Assembly: GCA_035502185.1 (NCBI GenBank)
Contig: DATJUT010000057.1
Span: 1-50,056, forward strand
Reading direction: 5' to 3'
Length of the DNA stretch: 50,056 nt
Source of the DNA: Gemmatimonadales bacterium
GTDB taxonomy: Bacteria > Gemmatimonadota > Gemmatimonadetes > Gemmatimonadales > JACORV01
Shown piece after piece: positions 43,887 to 50,056 of the stretch (its first letter is position 1; every line of letters begins with the position of its first letter). A program made the translations under genes and the position numbers. The notes beneath the pieces are model-generated. The model saw nothing but the letters and a program-made list of their open reading frames with translations. It searched no databases and was not told the origin of the DNA.

Positions 43887-44510
43887 ATGGCGAGATACGG
43901 CGACCGCGAGGACGATCTCGTCTCCTATCGGACGCTGCGGCGGGTCGTGGGCGTGCTGGGCGTCGCGCTCCCGGTCGTCCTGGCCGTGTGGGGCTTCGCG
44001 CTGTGCGGCTGCGTGCACTTCCAGCCGTCCATCAGCGACTACTACGCCCTGCGCACCCGCGACGCGTTCGTCGGGATCCTGTTCACCATCGCCTGGTTCC
44101 TGTTCACCTACCGCGGTTACGACCGGCGGGACGACGTCGCGGGGAATCTCGCCTGCGTGTTCGCACTGGCGGTGGCACTGTTCCCCAACACCGGCTCCAG
44201 GATGGAGCGGACCGTCCACTTCACTGCGGCCCTCGCGCTGTTCCTCGTGCTCGCCTACTTCTCGCTGTTCCTGTTCACCCGGTCGGAAGGCGCGCCGACC
44301 AACCGCAAGCGCATGCGCAACACCGTTTACCGCGTCTGCGGCGTCGTCATGCTGCTGTGCATCGGGGCGATCGGGCTCAGCTACGCGGCTCTCGGCACGG
44401 CGGTCTTCGACGCGCTCCACCCGGTCTTCTGGCTCGAGACCGCGGCGCTGTGGGCGTTCGGCCTGTCGTGGTTCGTGAAGGGCGAGACCATCCTCAGGGA
44501 CATCCACTGA
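43887..44510 (+). CDS. six-helix membrane protein of unknown function (DUF998-like)
   Basis: The 207-residue protein starts at ATG 43887. After a polar RYGDREDDLVSYRTLRR it has six hydrophobic segments (VLGVALPVVLAVWGFALCG, AFVGILFTIAWFLFTYRG, LACVFALAVALFPN, VHFTAALALFLVLAYFSLFLF, VCGVVMLLCIGAIGLSYAAL, FWLETAALWAFGLSWFVKG). The loop motif SISDYYALRTRDAFVG and the His in VHFT resemble a frequently seen small membrane family of unknown role. It is divergent from the lytic transglycosylase. Confidence 0.72.
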   Translation: MARYGDREDDLVSYRTLRRVVGVLGVALPVVLAVWGFALCGCVHFQPSISDYYALRTRDAFVGILFTIAWFLFTYRGYDRRDDVAGNLACVFALAVALFPNTGSRMERTVHFTAALALFLVLAYFSLFLFTRSEGAPTNRKRMRNTVYRVCGVVMLLCIGAIGLSYAALGTAVFDALHPVFWLETAALWAFGLSWFVKGETILRDIH

Positions 44511-44601
44511 CCGACGCGTAGCGCCGGCCCCCGGCCCCTCCCGCTCACCCGCCAGGCTCCGGCCGTCGCCGGGTGGCGCTCCTGGCACGGGTCCTGCGAG
44601 A

Positions 44602-44616
44602 TTGACCTCAAGTCAA
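44602..44616. promoter_or_regulatory. TTGAC-N5-GTCAA dyad resembling a MerR/SoxR half-operator
   Basis: TTGACCTCAAGTCAA lies 17 bp before the ATG at 44634. ACCTCAAGT is the typical left half of MerR-class operators, but the matching right half is absent. The dyad itself is a perfect 5-bp inverted repeat. Confidence 0.3.
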
Positions 44617-44633
44617 CCAGCCGCGGAAGGGTC

Positions 44634-45788
44634 ATGTTCGGCGCCGGTCGCTTGCTCAGCACGGTCGGGCGCGCCGTTGAGACGCGCCGCTACGCGAAGA
44701 TCTACAGCGGGCTCCACGACAACCTGGACGTGGAGACCCACCTGCGCGAAGCCGCAGGCTGGATCGCACGCGCTCAGGACGCCGGCCCGGATGCCGGGGT
44801 GGCCTACGGCGCGCGGTTCGGCAAGTCGTTCCTGCCCAGCTACCCGGAGACCACGGGCTACATCGTTCCCATCGTGCTGCGCCTGGGGCGCGTATGGAAC
44901 GACGTGAGCCTCCACGAGCGCGCCGTGCGGATGGGCGACTGGGAGATCGACGTGCAGATGCCGTGCGGCGCGGTGATGGGTGGCATGGTGACCGAGCCTC
45001 CGACCCCGGCGGTGTTCAATACCGGGCAGGTGCTCCTCGGGTGGGCCGCGCTGGCGCGGGAGACGGGCGCCGGCCGGTTCCTCGACGCGGCACGCAGGGC
45101 CGCCGAATGGCTGGTCGGGGTGCAGGAGGCCGACGGCAACTGGCGGGAAGGCAACTCGCGCTTCGCGCACGCCGGTGCCACGGTCTACAACGTGCGGGCG
45201 GCTTGGGGCTTGTACGAGGTGGGCGAGCTGGCGGGCGAGGACCGCTTCCGCCAGGCGGCGCTGCGCAACGCCGCATTCGCGTTGTCCCGGCAGGCCGCGA
45301 ACGGCTGGTTCAGCGACTGTTGCCTGAGCGAGCCGGCGCGCCCGCTGCTGCACACGATCGCCTACACCATGGAGGGCCTGCTCGAGATCGGGCTGCTGCG
45401 GCGCGACGCCGGGATGATCGCGGCCGCGCGCCGCACCGCCGACGCGCTGGTCGCGATCCTGGGCCCGGACGGATACCTCCCCGGCCGGCTGCGGCCGGAC
45501 TTCTCGGCGGCGGCCACGTGGTGCTGCCTGACGGGCAGCGCCCAGACGTCCATCGTGCTCTCCAGGCTCGCCACCTGCACCGGCGAGGGCCGCTATCGCG
45601 ACGCGGCGCGGCGCATCAACCGCTACCTGATGGCCCGCCACGACATTTCCTCGGCGGATCCGGCGATCCGCGGGGGTCTGGCGGGGTCGTGGCCGGTAGA
45701 CGGCGACTACGGCAGGCTGATGATCCTCAACTGGGCCACCGCGTTCCTGATCGACGCGCTGCTCTGGGAGCGGGAAGCCTCGTGCTGA
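44634..45788 (+). CDS. alpha/alpha-barrel protein, polysaccharide-cluster type
   Basis: The 384-residue protein starts at ATG 44634 behind GGAAGGG. It has repeated helical hairpins typical of an (alpha/alpha)6 barrel: VETHLREAAGWIARAQD, PAVFNTGQVLLGWAALARETG, DAARRAAEWLVGVQ, and LLHTIAYTMEGLLEIGLLRRD, with WREGNSRFAHAGATVYNVRAAWGLYEVG between. Such proteins include lyases, epimerases and glycosidases that act on sugar polymers; I cannot choose among them. There is no signal peptide. The 3' end overlaps the acetyltransferase gene by 7 bp, so the two are likely to act in one pathway, perhaps surface polysaccharide. Confidence 0.75.
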   Translation: MFGAGRLLSTVGRAVETRRYAKIYSGLHDNLDVETHLREAAGWIARAQDAGPDAGVAYGARFGKSFLPSYPETTGYIVPIVLRLGRVWNDVSLHERAVRMGDWEIDVQMPCGAVMGGMVTEPPTPAVFNTGQVLLGWAALARETGAGRFLDAARRAAEWLVGVQEADGNWREGNSRFAHAGATVYNVRAAWGLYEVGELAGEDRFRQAALRNAAFALSRQAANGWFSDCCLSEPARPLLHTIAYTMEGLLEIGLLRRDAGMIAAARRTADALVAILGPDGYLPGRLRPDFSAAATWCCLTGSAQTSIVLSRLATCTGEGRYRDAARRINRYLMARHDISSADPAIRGGLAGSWPVDGDYGRLMILNWATAFLIDALLWEREASC

Positions 45789-46792
45789 AGGCGCTCAAGG
45801 AGCGCCTGCTGCCGGGGGGGGCGAGGCGCAGCTGGAACCGGTGGCGCAACCGGTTCCTCCGTCGCGTGACGGCCCGCCGGCTGGCCGGCGACCTCCGGCG
45901 CCTCGGTCTGGCCGAGGGCGACCTCGTCTGCGTGCACAGCTCGCTGAGCGGCGTGGGGTACCTGGTGCGCGGCGCCGACACCGTGATCGAGGCCCTGTGC
46001 GCCGCGGTCGGCGAGCGGGGCACTGTGATGATGCCCACCTTCTCGGGCGGCGACAGCACGTACCGCTACGTGAAGAGCGGCCCGCCGCCGTTCGATGCTG
46101 CGGTCGCGCCCGTCACCACCGGGACGCTCCCGGATCGGTTCCGGACGTGGCCGGGCGTCCGGCGCAGCCTTCACCCCACGCACTCGGTGGCCGCCCGGGG
46201 CCCGCTCGCCGAGCGGCTGCTCGAAGGCCACGAGCGGTCGGAGACCCCGTTCGGCGACGCGACGCCGTACGCCCGACTCGAAGCCCTGGGTGGCAAGGTC
46301 CTGCTGCTCAACAGCAACGCCAACAGCCTGCTGCATCGGGTGCAGGAAGCGATGGACTGGCCGAACCATTACCGCCCGGAGCGGTACGATCTCCAGGTGG
46401 TCGCCCCCGATGGCCTGCGCACGGTGCGTACCGCCGTCCACGGCCCCGGATTCTTCCAGCGGGTGGTGCTGCCGGGCCGGGAGGAAGGCGAGTGGCGGAC
46501 CCTCCACATGCCCTGGTACGGCCTGCAGTTCATGCTCCCGGAGGCCGAGGGTGGGGAGCTGGAGCGGTTGCATCCGGACGCCGCCCAGAGGCTGGCCGAG
46601 CGCCGGGCGTGGCTCGAGCGGGAGGGCATCGTCCGCTTCGGCCGGGTGGGATACGCGCCCGCGGCGCTGCTGGACGCCGCGCGGTACGGCCGCCGCATCG
46701 CGGACGACCTGCGCGCCGAGGTCGCCGCCCACCCCTCGTGCTACGAGCCGGCGCGCATGGAAGCGCTGGCGGCGGCACGGAGCCCGCACTAG
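45782..46792 (+). CDS. AAC(3)-family acetyltransferase
   Basis: The 336-residue protein starts at GTG 45782 inside the previous gene. Family motifs: LVCVHSSLSGVGYLVRGADTVIEAL, GTVMMPTFSGG, LHPTHSVAARGPLAERLL and ETPFGDATPYARLEALGGKVLLLN. Named members transfer acetyl to the 3-amino group of aminoglycosides, but many chromosomal members act on amino sugars in polysaccharide synthesis. Coupling to the alpha/alpha-barrel gene favours the sugar role here. It is longer than resistance enzymes (about 270), with an extra C-terminal 60 residues. Resistance should not be assumed. Confidence 0.87.
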   Translation: MLKALKERLLPGGARRSWNRWRNRFLRRVTARRLAGDLRRLGLAEGDLVCVHSSLSGVGYLVRGADTVIEALCAAVGERGTVMMPTFSGGDSTYRYVKSGPPPFDAAVAPVTTGTLPDRFRTWPGVRRSLHPTHSVAARGPLAERLLEGHERSETPFGDATPYARLEALGGKVLLLNSNANSLLHRVQEAMDWPNHYRPERYDLQVVAPDGLRTVRTAVHGPGFFQRVVLPGREEGEWRTLHMPWYGLQFMLPEAEGGELERLHPDAAQRLAERRAWLEREGIVRFGRVGYAPAALLDAARYGRRIADDLRAEVAAHPSCYEPARMEALAAARSPH

Positions 46793-47051
46793 CGGAACGG
46801 CCGCCGGCCCCGGCGTGACCGGCGGCGCGGAGTTCGCGCCAGCGGCGCATCGACCGGCGCGGCAGCTCGTCCGGCCGGCAGTCCCTTCGGCCCTGCCTCG
46901 CGGGCGTCTCCTTCCACAGCTCCCGGATCCCCTCCCACCGACGACAGCGTGGCCGCCGCCGCGCGATGGCGATGAACAGCAGGATGAAGCCGACCGAGAT
47001 CAGCTCGATCAGCAGGGCGGCGATGGCGATGCCGAGCCAGGCGAGCACCAT
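46530..47051 (-). CDS. possible small membrane protein, doubtful 3' half
   Basis: ATG 47051 opens a frame with one clear membrane helix (LGIAIAALLIELISVGFILLFIAIA) followed by a basic, Arg-rich tail. The first 80 residues lie in the spacer and look plausible. The frame then runs 263 bp antisense into the acetyltransferase gene, where its Arg/Pro/Ala composition is that of a shadow. It could end by an undetected frameshift near 46800. I list it as a weak candidate. Confidence 0.25.
   Translation of the reverse strand: MVLAWLGIAIAALLIELISVGFILLFIAIARRRPRCRRWEGIRELWKETPARQGRRDCRPDELPRRSMRRWRELRAAGHAGAGGRSASAGSVPPPALPCAPARSTRGGRRPRRAGRPRCGGRTARRPAAPRARIPPGRSGRCPPARATPGARPASGRRPDATAPAPHPRPPGA
46800..46826 (+). 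terminator. 8-bp hairpin after the acetyltransferase gene
   Basis: GCCGCCGG (46800-46807) pairs with CCGGCGGC (46819-46826) across 11 nt, starting 8 bp after the stop codon. Confidence 0.45.
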
Positions 47052-47132
47052 GGGGACCCCGGTCGCGGGCGGCCGGGCGCGACCAGCGTCGCGCCCCCGG
47101 GCGGTCGAAGACGCCCGGCGTGGCCGGTTGCG

Positions 47133-47187
47133 ACAGTTGCGAATCGCTGCGGGCGGCGCGCCAGCGCGATAGCGCAGCGGCAACTGT
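47133..47187. repeat. long imperfect inverted repeat, candidate enhancer-binding site
   Basis: ACAGTTGC (47133-47140) is complementary to GCAACTGT (47180-47187), and CGCTGCG (47145-47151) to CGCAGCG (47173-47179), with a 4-nt bulge on the left. A related GCAACAG follows at 47197. The spacing, 120 to 170 bp before the sigma-54 core, suits an activator site. Confidence 0.4.
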
Positions 47188-47304
47188 TGGAGGTGGGCAA
47201 CAGATGGCCCGCAAGTCGGTGATCCCGGCGTATCACGCGGCCGCGCAATGACATAGGGAGGCTCACGGGCCGCCGAGGGGTGCTAGTTGCGGCGGCGCGA
47301 CAGG

Positions 47305-47319
47305 TGGCACAGCCATTGC
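47305..47319 (+). promoter_or_regulatory. sigma-54 (RpoN) promoter core
   Basis: TGGCAC (47305-47310), five bases, TTGC (47316-47319): an exact match to the -24/-12 elements with 10 bp between GG and GC. Transcription would start near 47331, about 138 nt before the ATG at 47469. Confidence 0.55.
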
Positions 47320-47468
47320 GATGGTACCCCTCGAGTGCCGGGCCAACTTCGCGTCCATGGCGCGCGCCCAAACGCGCGTGACCACTCGAGATCGAGCCGC
47401 GAGTGCGGCCCGCGGCACGTCGCGATGCTCACACTGATCGATTCCGTCAACGGGAACCGAGTCGCTCC

Positions 47469-50056
47469 ATGAACCGGTTTGCTGCCACGCGCCGCCTCGT
47501 CGGTGCCAGCCTCTCCCTGGCCGCCATCATCCTCGTGGCCTCCACGTGCGGTGGCGAGAAGTCGTTCACGCCGCCTCAGCCGGCCTCGATCTCGCGCTCG
47601 GCGGGCGACACCCAGACCGGAACGGCCGGCCAGATGCTGCCGACGCCGCTCGAGGTGAAGGTGGTGGACGGCTCCGGTGCCCCGGTGTCGGGCGTCAGCG
47701 TGTCGTGGTACGTGGTGAGCGGCGGCGGGTCGGTGACTCCCGCCACCTCGATCACCGGTTCGACCGGCCTGGCCCAGACGTCGTGGAAGCTCGGCCGGGT
47801 GGCCGGGGCGAACGTCGTCAGCGCGAGCCTGCCGGGCAGCAGCCTGATCCCCCCGATCAACTTCACCGCGTCCGCCACGGCGGCGGCGCCCTCGGCCCTC
47901 GCGTTCACGGTGCCGCCGACGACGGCTACGGCGGGCGGCGCGATGACGCCGGCGCTCCAGGTGACGGTGCAGGACTCGATGGGGAACACGGTGACCACGG
48001 CGACGAACAACGTGACGGTGGCGATCGGGTCGAACCCGGCGGGCGGAACGCTGACCGGCACGGCCTCCGTCGCGGCGACCAGCGGCGTGGCGACCTTCTC
48101 GAACCTGAGCATCAACAAGGCGGGCACGGGCTACACCCTGACGGCGTCGGCGAGCGGGCTCACGGGCGCCACCAGTGCGCCCTTTGCCGTCAATGCGGGC
48201 GCGGCGGCCAAGCTGGCGTTCACCACTCCGCCGTCGAGCGTGGCCGCGGGCGCGGCGATCAGCCCGGCGGTGGCGGTGACGGTGCAGGACGCGCTGGGCA
48301 ACACGGTGACGGGGGCGAGCAACAGCGTCACGGTGGCGATCGGGACCAACCCGGCCAGCGGGACGTTGAGTGGGACATCGAGCGTGGCGGCGGTCAGCGG
48401 CGTGGCGACCTTCTCGACCTTGAGCATCGACAAGGCGGGGACGGGCTACACGCTCACCGCCGCCGCCAGCGGTCTGGCCGGGGCGACGAGCGGCACGTTC
48501 AACGTGGCCGTCGGCGCCGCGAGCCAGCTGGTGTGGACGCAGCAGCCGGGCAACGTGGTGGCCGGGGCGACGATGAGCCCGGCGACCCTGACGGTCGAGG
48601 ACGCCCACGGCAACGTCGTGACGTCGGCCAGCGGGACGGTGACGCTGGTGCTGACCACGGCGGGCGGGGCGACGCTGACCGGCGGCGGCGCCGCGTCGGT
48701 GGTGAACGGCGTGGCGACGTTCTCGGGGCTGAGCGTGGACAAGGCGGGCAGCTACACGCTGACGCCCGCGACGACGGTGGCGGGAGTCACGGGGCTGCCG
48801 GCCTCGAGCGGCTTCACGGTGAGTGCCGGCGTGGCGACCCAGATCGCCGTGAACGCGGGCAACAACCAGAGCGCGGCGGGCGGTACGGCCGTTTCGGTGC
48901 CGCCGTCCGTCGTCGCCAAGGACGCGTTCGGCAATCCGGTGGCCGGGGTGAGCGTGACGTTCGGCGTGGCCAGCGGCGGCGGGACGGTCGTGCCGACGAC
49001 GCCGGTCACCACCAACGCGTCCGGGATCGCGCAGGTCACGAGCTGGACCTTGGGCGCGGCCGCGGGCACCAATACGCTGACGGCCACCTCGACCGGCCTG
49101 ACGGGCTCGCCCCTGACGTTCACGGCGACGGGCACCGCGGGAGCGGCGACCCAGATCGCGATCAACGCGGGCAACAACCAGAGCGCGACGGCGGGGACGG
49201 CCGTCTCGGTGGCGCCGTCGGTGATCGTCCGGGACGCCAACAACAACCCGGTGAGCGGGGCGAGCGTGACGTTCGCGGTCGCCACGGGCGGCGGCACGGT
49301 GGTGCCGACGACGGCGGTGACGACCAACGCGAGCGGCATCGCGCAGGTCACCAGCTGGACGCTGGGGACGGCGGCCGGCAGCAACACGCTGACGGCCACC
49401 TCGGCTGGCCTGACCGGCTCGCCGGTGACGTTGACGGCGACGGCCACCGCGGGGGCGGCGACCCAGATCGCGGTCAACGCGGGCAACGCGCAGAGCGCGA
49501 CGGTCGGCACGGCGGTGGCGGTGCCCCCGTCGGTGATCGTGCGTGACGCCAACAACAACCCCGTGAGCGGGGCGAGCGTGACCTTCGCGGTGGCCTCGGG
49601 CGGCGGGACCGTGGTGCCGACGACCGCCGTGACGACCAATGCGAGCGGGATCGCGCAGGTCACCAGCTGGACGCTGGGGACGACGGCGGGCGCCAATTCG
49701 CTGACGGCGACGTCGGCCGGCCTGACGGGCTCGCCGCTGACGTTCACGGCGACCGCTACGGCGGGCGCTGCGACGCAGATCGCGATCAACGCGGGCAGCG
49801 GCCAGAGCGCGACGGCTGGGGCGGCGGTGGCGATTCCGCCGTCCGTGATCGTGCGGGACGCCGGGAACAACCCCGTGAGCGGAGTGAGCGTGACCTTCGC
49901 GGTGGCCTCGGGCGGCGGGACGGTCGCGCCCACCAGTGCGGTGGTGACGGATGCGGGCGGCATCGCGCAGGTGACGAGCTGGACCCTGGGCACGAGCGTC
50001 GGCGCCAACACGCTGACGGCGACGTCGGCGGGGCTCACCGGCTCGCCGGTGACCTT
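47469..50056 (+). CDS. Ig-repeat (Big_1-type) surface lipoprotein, 3' end missing
   Basis: The frame from ATG 47469 is open for 862 codons to the window edge. It opens MNRFAATRRLVGASLSLAA with a hydrophobic stretch and C27 in VASTC, a lipoprotein-like or plain export signal. Then come bacterial Ig-like domains of about 104 residues, like invasin/intimin Big_1: GAPVSGVSVSWYVVSGGGSV, SGVATFSNLSINKAGTGYTLTA, and the four last units with ATQIAVNAGNNQSA, GNPVAGVSVTFGVASGGGTV and ASGIAQVTSWTLG. These form rigid rods at the cell surface for adhesion or display. Ribosome-binding site is weak. The codon phase agrees across all repeats; long open frames in other phases here are shadows. The adhesive tip or C-terminal domain lies beyond the window. 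Confidence 0.88.
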   Translation, partial: MNRFAATRRLVGASLSLAAIILVASTCGGEKSFTPPQPASISRSAGDTQTGTAGQMLPTPLEVKVVDGSGAPVSGVSVSWYVVSGGGSVTPATSITGSTGLAQTSWKLGRVAGANVVSASLPGSSLIPPINFTASATAAAPSALAFTVPPTTATAGGAMTPALQVTVQDSMGNTVTTATNNVTVAIGSNPAGGTLTGTASVAATSGVATFSNLSINKAGTGYTLTASASGLTGATSAPFAVNAGAAAKLAFTTPPSSVAAGAAISPAVAVTVQDALGNTVTGASNSVTVAIGTNPASGTLSGTSSVAAVSGVATFSTLSIDKAGTGYTLTAAASGLAGATSGTFNVAVGAASQLVWTQQPGNVVAGATMSPATLTVEDAHGNVVTSASGTVTLVLTTAGGATLTGGGAASVVNGVATFSGLSVDKAGSYTLTPATTVAGVTGLPASSGFTVSAGVATQIAVNAGNNQSAAGGTAVSVPPSVVAKDAFGNPVAGVSVTFGVASGGGTVVPTTPVTTNASGIAQVTSWTLGAAAGTNTLTATSTGLTGSPLTFTATGTAGAATQIAINAGNNQSATAGTAVSVAPSVIVRDANNNPVSGASVTFAVATGGGTVVPTTAVTTNASGIAQVTSWTLGTAAGSNTLTATSAGLTGSPVTLTATATAGAATQIAVNAGNAQSATVGTAVAVPPSVIVRDANNNPVSGASVTFAVASGGGTVVPTTAVTTNASGIAQVTSWTLGTTAGANSLTATSAGLTGSPLTFTATATAGAATQIAINAGSGQSATAGAAVAIPPSVIVRDAGNNPVSGVSVTFAVASGGGTVAPTSAVVTDAGGIAQVTSWTLGTSVGANTLTATSAGLTGSPVT
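47898..48842 (+). repeat. three Ig-coding units of 315 bp
   Basis: Equivalent codons (the LAF/LVW strand) fall at 47898, 48213 and 48528, exactly 315 bp apart. The units share VTVQD-GNTVT, VATFS-LS-KAG and YTLTA segments but differ at many bases. Confidence 0.8.
48843..50056 (+). repeat. four Ig-coding units of 312 bp, last one cut by the window
   Basis: The motif that encodes ATQIAxNAG starts at 48834, 49146, 49458 and 49770, a constant 312-bp step; matching strand codons are at 48843, 49155, 49467 and 49779. DNA identity between units is high over long stretches, much higher than between the 315-bp units. Confidence 0.85.

Larger units (their letters stand above)
47052..47468. other. 417-bp spacer holding sigma-54 promoter and upstream dyads
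   Basis: No protein-coding frame is convincing here. It contains the large inverted repeat at 47133-47187, a further GCAACAG (47197-47203), and the sigma-54 core at 47305-47319, all upstream of the Ig-repeat lipoprotein. Confidence 0.5.

Noticed and set aside
45782-46792. Aminoglycoside resistance gene
   Set aside because: The fold matches AAC(3), but the size, coupling to a sugar-type barrel protein and lack of any mobile context do not support resistance as the native role.
48752-50038. 428-codon minus-strand open frame in the Ig repeats
   Set aside because: It mirrors the repeat coding frame and only reflects codon bias of the plus-strand Ig gene.

Overview
The window is about 50 kb of very GC-rich bacterial DNA with dense, mostly unidirectional gene blocks and short spacers. 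The gene content suggests a soil-type member of Gemmatimonadota: many exported or lipidated proteins, long Ig-repeat surface proteins, a multiheme cytochrome pair, many glycoside hydrolases, and a phosphoglycerate-mutase-like enzyme beside threonine synthase. That placement is an inference, because no rRNA or other taxonomic marker is present. I saw no tRNA, rRNA, CRISPR array, insertion sequence, phage gene or replication origin.

Layout. 1-3190: the 3' end of an LVIVD-repeat protein, a zinc-ribbon protein, and a probable two-gene unit of an exported PPC-domain protein and a sugar-binding-protein-like gene that lacks a signal peptide. 3361-7595: an amino-acid operon of a Cys/Met-metabolism PLP enzyme, threonine synthase and a probable non-orthologous homoserine kinase, behind a structured leader. 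7736-8599: a TerB-like protein. 8697-15277: a GH35 beta-galactosidase facing a unit of beta-propeller protein, GH31 alpha-glycosidase and HlyIII-family membrane protein. 15382-24404: a small protein and a 2858-residue cyclic beta-1,2-glucan synthase. 24410-28126: small conserved proteins, a membrane protein, an F420/NADP-type dinucleotide-binding protein and a secreted beta-sandwich protein. 28310-34201: glycogen branching enzyme, two secreted multiheme cytochromes c, a small secreted protein and a two-domain rhodanese. 34382-43722: GH127, GH13, a membrane protein, UPF0182, GH53 and a lytic transglycosylase. 43887-46792: a six-helix membrane protein and an overlapping pair of an alpha/alpha-barrel protein and an AAC(3)-fold acetyltransferase. 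47469 to the end: a large Ig-repeat lipoprotein, incomplete at the window edge, behind a consensus sigma-54 promoter core.

How the genes work together. GH53 endo-galactanase, GH35 beta-galactosidase and GH127 beta-L-arabinofuranosidase would together take apart type I arabinogalactan (pectin side chains). GH31, GH13 and GlgB handle alpha-glucans, and the cyclic glucan synthase makes periplasmic glucan. No SusC/SusD-type transporter is linked. The middle operon should direct phosphohomoserine either to threonine or into the methionine/cysteine branch.

Most unusual signals: (i) threonine synthase appears to start at an AUC codon; (ii) a sigma-54 promoter with upstream dyads precedes an Ig-repeat lipoprotein built of 315-bp then 312-bp tandem units; (iii) a leader with mutually exclusive hairpins precedes the Met/Cys gene; (iv) a -10 box sits exactly at the centre of an 18-bp dyad; (v) the 501-residue cytochrome has eight CxxCH motifs plus one CX4CH. 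I did not find a complete system that I could confidently call new.
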